64,000 nt of DNA from Isoperla grammatica (taxonomy: Eukaryota; Arthropoda; Insecta; Plecoptera; Perlodidae). This document shows, in pieces, positions 46,345-55,403 of this stretch (the stretch's first letter is position 1; the number at the start of each line of letters is the position of its first letter). A program made the translations under genes and the position numbers. The stretch is from contig OX246747.1 of NCBI GenBank assembly GCA_945910005.1, forward strand, positions 3,022,254 through 3,086,253, given 5' to 3'. A model generated the notes under the pieces. The model was not told where the DNA came from. It saw only the letters and a list, made by a program, of their open reading frames with translations, and ran no database searches.

Positions 46345-46912
46345 CATTTCATTTTATTTCTTAGCTGTATAACCACAATACGAGATTGTATGTACATTGT
46401 CAAGATGAGTTAAATATTACATCATAAGGTCGTATAGGCCTTGAAGTCATTGTATGGCTCATAGCTTGGTTCCTTGACCGGTGAACTCGGCTACATCATA
46501 ATACTGCTCCGTTTTCAGAAACATGGTTATTTTGCGTTTGAATGTTCGTATATCTGGGGAGTCTTTGATCTCGTCTGTAAGCTTGTTGTAGAGTCTACGA
46601 CCTGACTGTAGAATCCCATGATAAGCCAAGCTCAGCTTGCAGTATTTGTGCTGTAATTCGGAGGATCCTCGACTGTTGTAGTGGTGGCTAGCCGCTTGGA
46701 ACAGGTGAAGGTTTTCCCTGGTGAACATGCACACTTGTCGGATGTATAAGCACGGCAACGGCAGTATATTTAGGTCCTTGAAGTGGGGTCTGCAAGATGT
46801 TCTTCTACACACGCCCACCATGTACCGGATTACTCTCTTCTGAGCAACAAATACCCGCTTGGCCGAGGACGAGCTACCCCAAAACGCTATAGGCCCTACC
46901 ATATTGTAGAAT
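46345..46912 (-). pseudogene. LINE ORF2 C-terminal end and 3' UTR (Jockey/CR1-like)
   Basis: Minus-strand frame of 147 residues: SFYNMVGPIAFWGSSSSAKR, VFVAQKRVIRYMVGVCRRTS, CRPHFKDLNILPLPCLYIRQ, and near the end FKRKITMFLK. The FWG....RVF..QKR.IR motif is the thumb/C-terminal region of LINE reverse transcriptases. The 3' UTR ends at about 46345 with AATAAAATGAAATGA. The upstream side is cut by the SINE-like copy at 46912. Confidence 0.85.
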
Positions 46913-47211
46913 GATTGATTTATTAATGGGACTTAACGTCTCATATTTATGCAACGATGGCTAATCGAGACGATGGGCGGATGATAATGAAGATGAGAAT
47001 GATGATGATGAAGAATAAAGCCACATCCGAGTCAGATCCATTGTACGTCGCGTGGGTCGTCATATGGGAGTCCAGCAAGGGAGGGCAGGGCCAAGTGGGA
47101 GGATAAATATTCAATGGGACAGTGGGGGGGAAGGGACAGGGTCTCCTTTTGTCGCCTCTTACGACTAGCAGAGTCACTCTGGGCCTATTCTTCCCCGGGC
47201 CCAGACGGGTC
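46912..47211 (-). mobile_element. composite SINE-like retroelement, head type 2 (minus strand)
   Basis: It has the same tail as the type 1 copies (GACTTAACGTCTCAT on plus), but the 5' head on the minus strand reads GACCCGTCTGGGCCCGGGGA and GTCGTAAGAGGCGACAAAAG. No target duplication was found, so one side may be deleted. Confidence 0.8.
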
Positions 47212-47238
47212 TATTTAAACTGGTGTTTTCTTTTGCAG

Positions 47239-48742
47239 AGACTCAAGAGATGGTCCTGGAAATGATCCGCTTGAGGGGGGAATTTTCGGACGATTTTTCG
47301 GGCAAGCAAGGTACTGGGCAACAGGGATGGATGTAAGCCAATACTACTCTACTACTTACATTTATTCTTCATTTGTCGCCATCTCAATTATCAGATATCA
47401 TGAGCTAAAAACAACAATACCATGTAAAAGACCAAGGCCTAGGGCTATTCCTAATTGCGAGCTTGGAATTTGTGTTGCTGTCAAATAACCATAGTAACAC
47501 AGAGCTACCTGAGTAGGCTTAAAGGCCCAACCACAATTGCTGGCATCGCAATTGTATAAATATGAAATACCGTAACTATCAAGATTGCGACATTAAGACG
47601 TTACGATTTTGTTGTCAACGACATTCCATAACCCTTGATACCTAATTATTTTCATCTACTTTGTTTCAGGAAGGTGGCAAAGAAATTGGGTTATCCTAGT
47701 GAGTGGAAGGTCATTCAAAAGAAATGGTTCAACATGATTGTGAAATATAAGGTAAGCCAAGCATCACATTGATAATTCTACTCCCATTAATCCCATAACT
47801 ACCATATACCATGGTCCAAACTGAATTGTTAAGGGAAGTTCATCAGTTTAAATTACCTAACTCTCCAGGTCTAGGCCTATATGCCACAAAAATAGCTTGT
47901 CGGCTACAGCATTAAGGCTATTATTAGGTTGGTTATTATTAATAACACTATTCAAACATTGTTAGTATTGTTAAGAATTGATAACTTTATATCACCAGCG
48001 TACTATACATGTTTGTGCTGTTTCCTATAGGAACACGTTTGATGTGTTTTGCATGTCCAATTGTGGTATACTTTAACCTCAAAAACAATGGCTGAAAGGT
48101 CATCATTGCATAAGAGGAAAAAAAAAATAATTAAAAAAAATTAGTTTTGACACGATGTATTCATTTCAGGAAATCAAAACGCCACGTTCCGGTGTTAGCA
48201 CTGAAGATGGTAATATCGGCCCAATAAGCTGGCAATATTTTGAGCCAATGGATGCCATTCTTGGGGATCGCCACATCATCAATCCTCCATACCTAATAGA
48301 TTCTAGCCGTTCATCACTATCTAACAATACCTCACCCTCTCCACCGGCCACTAGCTCTTCTTCATTCTCACCCTCTCCCCCACTTGATTTTTCAAACTAC
48401 GTTTTCCTCAGTTCCCCTACAAACTTGCCACCGATCGCCACTCCCACAACCCCCAAATTTTCGTTATATAAGAGCAACTATTTGGGCAGTAAGTCAACTC
48501 CGGAATCGGCTTCTGGTGCTTCCGAAAAAAAAAGAAAAAAAAAAACGACCGAAGATGGTGCCCCTGCAGAGCCCAAAAAGGCAAAAGAAGACCCGTACTT
48601 GAAATTTCTTCTTGAAGAAAGAGAGCTGGCAGCAGCAGAGAGGGAAGAGGAGAAGAAAAGGCGTCAAGCTGAATTGGAATCGAGAGAAAAATTCCAAACC
48701 AGCATGTTAGCAATGTTGGGTAAATTTTTTGAGAAACCCTAG
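47239..48742 (+). CDS. Myb/SANT-type DNA-binding protein, three spliced 3' exons
   Basis: Exons 47239-47332, 47670-47751 and 48170-48742, each with AG acceptor and GTAAGC donor, in compatible phases (2 bases carried from exon 1 to exon 2, phase 0 after). The joined protein has ETQEMVLEMIRLRGEFSDDF, then KVAKKLGYPSEWKVIQKKWF and NMIVKYK, the later helices of a Myb/SANT-like (MADF-like) DNA-binding domain. It is followed by EIKTP...ISWQYFEPMDAILGDR, a Ser/Pro-rich linker, a KKRKKK basic patch (likely nuclear signal) and a charged coiled coil (ERELAAAEREEEKKRRQAEL) to the stop at 48740-48742, with AATAAA at about 48749. No stops or shifts. The first exon lies upstream and was not found. This is the most gene-like locus here: a nuclear regulator or domesticated Harbinger partner. 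Confidence 0.78.
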
Positions 48743-49388
48743 TCTCACAATAAAAACTCATCTGAACACAAAGTATATTTTCTCTTTTATTTCAATTTCC
48801 ATAGTAGACAACCATAGTATGACTTCATTCTTGAGTGACTACTCATATAAGTGGTGATTTTTCTTGTAGGGGAATGTGGTAAATAGGCCTTCGACAATTG
48901 ACTTCCCAAGTAGGTACCTTAATCACCTAGTACTTTTTAAAATCACAAAATGTTTAAAATAAAATATTTGCGACTTGCTTTGATGCTTTCACAAGAAAAC
49001 TATGTACCACTTTCCCCTAGGTTAATTAAAAGGAAATTGGAATGCATGTTTGCCACTCTAGGCCTAATCGGAACTTGTTCTTTGTTTAGGTGCTGGGGAT
49101 TTGCCTAATGCGGACACTATGCGGTCGTCCTATGTCCCTAAAGTCCGCGAGCAAGAAGAAGCTTCCCTAAAAAATGCTGTGCGGGGCAAGTTTGTGGGCG
49201 TCATGTGTGACGAAACCACGGACCGAAAAGGCCAGTGCGTGTTCATGGTTTTGTTAAAAGAGCTTGAGTGCAAGGATCAGACCAGTATGTATGTTGGTGG
49301 CGTCAAAATCCTGCAGACTGCTGACCACAAGGAGTGTTCGCGGGCAATCTTGGAGGTATTAAACAAATATGAAATACCATATGACAGT

Positions 49389-49834
49389 TGTTTGTTTAGT
49401 TATTCTTTATGGGCATGAATAAAGACATTAGAGAGAAAGTGGCTACATGTGAAGCATGCAATGAAGATGCCACAGCCCAACAAAAAGAGCCAATGATTAC
49501 GCACGAAACACCAAGTAGACCCTGGGAAAGAGTTGCGCTGGACATATTTCATGTAAGTGGCAAACCATGGCTGGTAATGGTGGACTATTACTCAGACTAT
49601 TGGGAAATAAACAGTTTAGAAGACATGACAGCCAAAACACTTATCAAGTATTCGAAAGAGAATTTCAGTAGATAATCCCACTTCTGACACCATGTTTGTT
49701 TAGTTATTCTTTATTCACTGCCTCCTTGGCGCATTAGGCCTACATATACAATATGTTTACCAACCTTGCCAACTGGCCGTGCCTTAGCCTACAGGTTGGC
49801 CAACTACTTAACTTATAATTTAGACCTTGTAACA
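49389..49834 (-). mobile_element. rearranged LTR retrotransposon derivative, 446 bp
   Basis: Flanked by the 5-bp duplication ACAGT (49384-49388 and 49835-49839); removing it restores the hAT frame (YDSVIFMASD). The right end is a 142-bp LTR (49693-49834, TGTTTG...TAACA) preceded by CCCACTTCTGACACCA, the complement of a TGGTGTCAGAAGTGGG primer site, so the LTR is in minus orientation. The left end keeps only the first 22 bases of the same LTR. Between them is an integrase fragment in the opposite, plus orientation (next entry). Confidence 0.85.
49411..49674 (+). pseudogene. Ty3/Gypsy integrase zinc-domain and core start, inverted in LTR derivative
   Basis: GMNKDIREKVATCEACNEDA, then PSRPWERVALDIFHVSGKPW, LVMVDYYSDYWEINSLEDMT. 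It has the end of the HHCC zinc domain (CEAC) and the first catalytic Asp (LDIF). It runs opposite to the flanking LTR and primer site, so the internal region was inverted or captured. Confidence 0.85.
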
Positions 49835-50961
49835 ACAGTGTTATTTTTATGGCATCTGACTCGGCGAGCTACATGGGGAAATGTTTCAGGAGTTTAAAAG
49901 ATGGTTTTCTTAGTGATCAACTAATTTATATTGAATGTTGGGCACATAAACTAAATTTAGTCGGAAACATCTGGCAAATAGAACTCTCTGAATTAAACGA
50001 GTGCGTGACTCACATCAAAAATGTTTTTAACAACGCACGTAAGCGGAAAAACCACTACATCTTCCACTTGAAAAATAATTATCACCACATGGCACCTAAG
50101 CAATTTCCACTACCCGTCATGACGCGATGGAACTCGTGGCACAATTCCGTAGAGAATGTGTGCGAGTGAGTACCTTTCCCCGATGGTGGAGTTCTTCAAG
50201 GATGAGGATGGTGGAGCTTCAATTCAATATTTCAAGCAATTGAAAATAGATGAAAAAACTGACAGGCAGCATTTGTCGTCGAACATTGCAAGTCTACAAT
50301 TGACTTGATAGTAGTCTTAGAAGGCTCGTCTTACCCATATGCCCACAAGCTGCATGGCAAGTTGACAGATCTACAAAGAAGTCTTGCCATCGTTAGTGAA
50401 GGGAACTTCAACTTTCAAACAACTGGCATGCTTCAAGAGGTACAACCCAAACACAGACCAGCCCTTTCTCAAAAACTAAAGAACGTTGCTGTGAAATCAT
50501 CCACAAAACTTTCATCTCTTCTAACTCTCAATCCCGCTAAAGGTTTCTTGACCTCAATTGCCCAACTATTTGATCCCAGAAACATGGTTACCGTCATGAA
50601 TGTAGCAGTGAAACTCAATGTTAAAAACATACCATTCCTTGCCGGTCTAGCTACCAATGTTCTTCTGGAGGGTTACTGTGCGTTTAAATCCAAAGTGTGC
50701 AGTGAAGTGTCTGAAGGAAAGGAGGTGGATGTACTAACCACATTGCTAGTCCTGAAGGCAGACCGCGGAGAGTTTGTTGAGAGCGCAGTTAAGGCAATGT
50801 GGGTGCCAGTCTCAAATGTAGACAGTGAGAGGGGGTTCTCTGCCTACAGTAACATTCTTACAGACAAGAGAACCACTTTAAGACTGAAGAATGTGGACGG
50901 AGTTAATGGTAGCATTGACCTTTGGAGACAAGTTGATTTAAATTCTAAAATCTTGATTTAA

Positions 50962-51465
50962 AATCTAAAATAAATCAAAACTTTTAAAAAATCCTTACGT
51001 TACTGTTAAGTTTTAAACTGACTGAAGTCTTCTATGTATGCAAAGACTGCTATATAGGTATATTTATTGTTTTACTTGAAAAACATGTGGCAATGTGTTC
51101 CATTCTTCTATTGTACACTATCTGTAGAATAAATTTTACTTGTTCCACTGAATAAACATTGCATTATCTAGATCTAAACCCATAGTGTCCTTCAGTTCCT
51201 GTGAATCCAAAATGCAAATTTATGCAACGTGGTTTGCATAGGTGTGCATATTCTTTTGACAGGCATTATTTGCAAAATAATGCCGTTTTTCAACACCGTT
51301 TTATGTACCGCTTTTGGAAAATTAATCCCGCTTTATACACCGCTATTGAAACTTAACTATATACCGTTATCCAGTAATTTTATTCACCATTAATCAGTGC
51401 CCCTACAGTCATTAGTGGCCTCGAAGTACACACATTTGACTAGAGTGCATCTAGAGGTCAATCAG
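50962..51465. other. spacer / hAT 3' region
   Basis: AT-rich, AATAAA-like signals at about 51128 and 51152; nothing else recognised. Confidence 0.5.
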
Positions 51466-51638
51466 GTTTGATTGCACTTCTTCCGGAAAATAAAGCTAAC
51501 CCAGACGAGCAAAAGCCCATAAACATAAAACAAATGGAAGATATTCGAAAGCTGATGCAGTACATTCCAGAAGAAGACATGGAGTTTTACAATGAGATAC
51601 TGGCCTGGAAAACTACTGCCAGCGTTGAAGATGATTGA
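51466..51638 (+). CDS. possible last exon of an SDGP-like or related transposon protein
   Basis: A CAATCAG acceptor at 51459-51465 is followed by LIALLPENKANPDEQKPINI, KQMEDIRKLMQYIPEEDMEF, YNEILAWKTTASVEDD and a stop at 51636-51638. The L..L...IP.....FY..I pattern recalls the short C-terminal tail of SDGP-type proteins as I remember them. No upstream exon was found, so this stays tentative. Confidence 0.38.
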
Positions 51639-52517
51639 AGTAGTTGGAAGTAGAACCATGAAAAACATTCTTAAACAATGATTCGATCATTCCTTTTTTC
51701 CTTTAATTTTACTTATTCCTGGCAAAAATCTTAATTTTATCTATTATTTACTCAAGCCTTACTAATGTTAATGTAACATTTATAGCCTATTATAAAAAAA
51801 CAATACATTCATTAAGTTTCCATTATTGCTTTCAACTTGTACAATTAAGCAGGTATACAAAATTTCATTTGTTCAAGAAAGGGCATTAGTCCACAAGGTT
51901 TATAACCTCCCATAAAGGTCTTTAAATTTAAAAAATGTATTTTATTTCTCATAATAATATGACAATTACTATGACCTAATTTTGTGTAGGCTTAAATTAA
52001 TTTTTTCCCAGATTGCAGTTTCTGATTTTTTGCAATCCTCATTTCGTTTGAGCTGGGACCGTTAACAAATCAGTTTTTCTTTTTTTCTTTTTTCATTTTT
52101 CTTTTTTCTTTTTTCTTTTTTCTTTTTTCATTTTTCTTTTTTCTTTATCCTTTTTCTTTTTTCTTTTTTCTTTTTTTCTTTTCTTTCTTCTTTTTTCTCT
52201 TCTTTTTCACTTTTATATATATACATGTATTTATTTTTTCCAACAATTTTTTTTTTGTTTCTTCATGTTCTTTCTTATTTGCATACTTCTATTTTTTTTT
52301 TTTTTTTTAATATGTTGAATTTCCACTTCATTTGATTTTATTTCATTTCTCAGTTATTTTTTCTTGTTCTTGATTATATTTTATATAGTTCAGTAGTTTG
52401 TTTTGTTTTTGTTGTTATTGTTATTTATGATCTCATTACTATTCATTGTTTGCATAGCGTAGTTTTATTTAAGGTCCTCCTTTGTAAATCAGTTTTTATA
52501 ACTGAATAGGATAGACA

Positions 52518-52553
<36 letters not shown>

Positions 52554-52740
52554 ATATACTTTTTTTAAGATTGAGACAGTTTTCTGTGATTTACTCAAAA
52601 CTCTTTTCTGTGAACTAATGCTCTTTCTTGAACAACTGATTCAGTTGGAGTCAGTTGTACGAGAAGCTATGGCGGCTTAAATTAGCCCATTTCCTTCCAT
52701 GAAATGAAGACATTATAATTATTATTATTATTAATTCCAA
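51639..52740. other. AT-rich spacer with CT-rich and (AAAT)n tracts
   Basis: 52075-52205 is a CTTTTTT-type low-complexity tract. 52515-52555 is (AAAT)n. No coding pattern. Confidence 0.65.
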
Positions 52741-54450
52741 TGAAAGCCTACACAACATGATGTGGCAACTTAGGTGTAATAAAGATACATAAATTGTCTC
52801 TGAAACAGGAATCGACCTGCCCAACAACTGCCACCTTATCGTGGTGGGCAGGTTTGCGTGCTTTGTTGATCCCGAGAGCTATGCCGGCGGAAGCGTATGC
52901 TTCTGGTAGGGCCACCCTAGCCGGACTGGTTAAGGGGGAGAAGTCAGACGAAGTGCAGTCCACACCTCAATCCCCTTTCCTCCCCTTTCCCCTTTCCTCA
53001 CGCGCCCTCCTACTTGCCCCTTTCGTCCAAAGAGCCCCCAATTTCATCTTCATATTTCACCCATTCATCGTCTCGATTAACCAAGTTGCAAAAATATGAG
53101 ACGTTCAGCCCAAATACCAATCAATCAACAAGAATCGACATATGGTAGCAGCGGATGCCATTTCCACTTCTAATATGGGTTTCAACAAAACAGTGAATGA
53201 AAACATGACTGGTGTGGGACTTTCCCCTGGCGCTGTTACAGCATCGCTTACAATGCGAAAATACAGACGGTGCGTTAGGCCTACTGGAGAAGTGAAGTGG
53301 GCGAGTGGAGGGAGAGAGTGAAAATAAAATAACTTGACAGCTCGTAGAAGAGACGGGTGCGAGTACACAGCCCAGAGCTAGGGCTGACCATTCGGCTACC
53401 GAAGTAGCTTACTATAGATAGGCTGGTACCCTAGACCCGCCCCATTTTGGTCAAAAATTACTTCTGAAAGACAAAAAAGAAAACTAAGAAAGTGACAAAT
53501 GCATAATAAGCGGTGATTTTTCAGAAAACTTCACGTTCGTTGTAAAGGATGAAATACAAACGTATCACTGGGCTGCTCAAGCGACCCTCCATCCATTTGT
53601 ATTATAATTTATACTCGAAAGATGATAACGGTGAACCAAAGTCAAAAAGTATGTGCATAAGGTGATTATCACTAACACTCCACAACAGCAGTGTACACTT
53701 TTCAACGAGTCATCTTAAATGAATTGTAATCCTTTGCCCCACACATTACGAAAGTCTTAGACGAAAGTCACAGACTATGGACTAGTTGCCGAGTGGCACT
53801 TTTTTGCCACCAGTCATGGCAAAGGACCTTGCGATGGGATTGGTGGAACAGTCAAGCGACTACAAGTAACAAAAGCATCTTTGCAGGATCAACTCATTCT
53901 TACACCACTTGCAATGTATGATTCCTGCACCACTAAAATCAAAGAGATTTTTTCTTTCTTTTGTGACATTCATAATGGTTGAAAAAGAAGAGAATTTTTT
54001 AATGTCTAGCTATGACAATGTTTCAACTATTCCAAACACCAGGGAAAATCACTACTTCAAACCAATAGACAAGAACTCTATCAAAGTTTATAGAACATCC
54101 GCATCTGTTAACTTCCAGAGCGTTCTTCTAGCCAAAACAAAATCGCGAACGGGTGAAGTTCTCTCTGTCAAACTAAATGACTATGTGGCGTGTGAATACG
54201 ACAAAAAGTGGTGGCTAGGAGTTGTTACGGAACAATCTCTAGAAAATATGGACTAAAAATTTCATTTCTTCCACCCTTCTGGACCAGGCACCTCATTTAA
54301 ACTGTCGAACAATGATACTGTTTGGGTACAGCTCGCAAACATCTTGCGCAAACTTTCACCGCTCGAGCTAACAACATCAACTGTACTTTCACACAATATC
54401 AGTGATGAAGTTCATACTGAAATAAACATTGTGTTGAACTCAGCTAGGGG
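52741..54450 (+). pseudogene. SDGP-family transposase copy C
   Basis: Same start as copy B (CCTACACAACATGATGTGGC at about 52746), then interrupted by a SINE-like copy at 52817-53126. The non-coding block follows, then the degraded GDFSENF region at about 53515. EWHFFATSHGKGPCDGIGGT is at about 53792-53850, then VKRLQVTKASLQDQLILTPL and MYDSCTTKIKEIFSFFCDIH, a frameshift at about 53975, NVSTIPNTRENHYFKPIDKN, VKLNDYVACEYDKKWWLGVV, a stop at 54254-54256, and FFHPSGPGTSFKLSNNDTVW, LRKLSPLELTTSTVLSHNIS to a stop at about 54452. YSDGP is absent. A TTAA-flanked element follows directly. Confidence 0.75.
52817..53126 (+). mobile_element. composite SINE-like retroelement, head type 1 (plus strand)
   Basis: 310 bp with the 13-bp target duplication AACA(G/A)GAATCGAC (52804-52816 and 53127-53139, one mismatch). 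SDGP copy B at 33255-33275 has the same flanks with no insert, an exact empty site. The only plus-oriented copy here: head CTGCCACCTTATCGTGGTGG, tail ATATGAGACGTTCAGCCC then ATCAATCAA. Confidence 0.95.
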
Positions 54451-54454
54451 TTAA

Positions 54455-55399
54455 ATGTTGTGCACTACAGCTTAAAAATAACAATGAGTAAATACCATGC
54501 ATGTTAGTCAGTCTGTTGTTGTTGTATATTTGACGGGGTTAGATTGTGTTTTTTGATTATTTGAAAAAATCACCATGTCCATACCCCTAAAAAAAAAACT
54601 TGAAGGTTGGAATTCTCCGACCACCTTGCACTACTGGCCACTATGTCGCTACGAATGCCTAAGTTTGTCTCGGCGCTTTGATAATACTCTCTTGGAGGAC
54701 CCGAACTTCGGCGATTGTATTCGCGAGCTTCTTGAGTCATTCGAGGCTCGTCGCAATCATTACTCCTCTCTCCACCACTGGTGGGATGCCATCAAGCAGG
54801 AGATTCAGACCACGACCATCCGATTCGTTAGCCTTTGCCAGCAAACGTCGGACGAGACGTTTCACAACTCGAGAGGCGTGCCCATCGAATCGTGTCCAGT
54901 CCCCTGCTGGGTGAACACACCACGGCAGATTTAGCTCACGCAACCTCCCAAGTGCGCGACGCGTACACAAGGAGAAGCGAGAGAGTGCTGGCATACTCTC
55001 GCTACGCCCACCTCCTCGCTTCGGACAGTCTGGCAGGACCAAGTTTGGCACGTGACATGGCTCCCACGTTTCAACCCCTCACAGACTGCGCCTGGAAGGG
55101 CGCTTCGTGTCTGATGGACCGTCGCTATGCACGGTCACGAGGCGTCACTTCCAGGAGGTTTACGCTGCCACGCCCGTGACAATCGAGGAAGACTCGCCTC
55201 TGTACGAGACCCTACCTCTACTTTCTTGAATTCTGCCGACTATGAATTCCAACCTTTTTTTTAAAAGGGGTTTGGACATGGTGATTTTTTAAAATAATCA
55301 ATAAACACAATCTAACCCCTCAAATATACAACACCAACAGACTGACTACATGGATGGTATTTACTCACATTGTTATTTTTAAGCTGTAGTGCACAACAT
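54455..55399. mobile_element. non-autonomous DNA transposon with about 160-bp TIRs carrying a LINE fragment
   Basis: Left arm 54455-54615 and right arm 55244-55399 are inverted copies over about 160 bases, starting ATGTTGTGCACTACAGC and ending GGTTGGAATTC at the inner side. It is flanked by TTAA (54451-54454) on the left and TGAA (55400-55403) on the right, fitting a TTAA-target element (piggyBac or Kolobok type) with one mutation. No transposase inside; the core 54616-55243 is LINE-like coding sequence. Confidence 0.85.
54616..55243 (+). pseudogene. LINE ORF2 inter-domain fragment captured in TIR element
   Basis: Two frames. The first reads LLESFEARRNHYSSLHHWWD and AIKQEIQTTTIRFVSLCQQT. After a shift the second reads ATSQVRDAYTRRSERVLAYS and DSLAGPSLARDMAPTFQPLT. 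The WW(D).(I)K..I pattern followed by an Arg-rich helix resembles the stretch between endonuclease and reverse transcriptase in Tx1/L1-type LINEs. GC and CpG content is clearly higher than in the arms. No catalytic motif is included. Confidence 0.5.
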
Positions 55400-55403
55400 T
55401 GAA

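Larger units (their letters stand above)
49090..50961 (+). pseudogene. hAT transposase (CGGBP1-type), broken by an LTR insertion
   Basis: Acceptor TTTGTTTAG at 49081-49089, then AGDLPNADTMRSSYVPKVRE and GKFVGVMCDETTDRKGQCVF (catalytic-type Asp in CDETTD), ILEVLNKYEIPYDS, then a 446-bp insertion. The frame continues VIFMASDSASYMGKCFRSLK, CWAHKLNLVGNIW (hAT CxxH), PVMTRWNSWHNSVENVCE, a frameshift at about 50168 caused by a 4-base repeat (GAGTGAG), YLSPMVEFFKDEDGGASIQY, another shift at about 50275, and STIDLIVVLEGSSYPYAHKL. The C-terminal block is VPVSNVDSERGFSAYSNILT, followed by KRTTLRLKNVD. Nearly full length apart from the zinc finger; a related finger exon is at 31706. Confidence 0.88.

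Noticed and set aside
47333..47669. Separate gene in the Myb intron
   Set aside because: Only AT-rich intron sequence between good splice sites.
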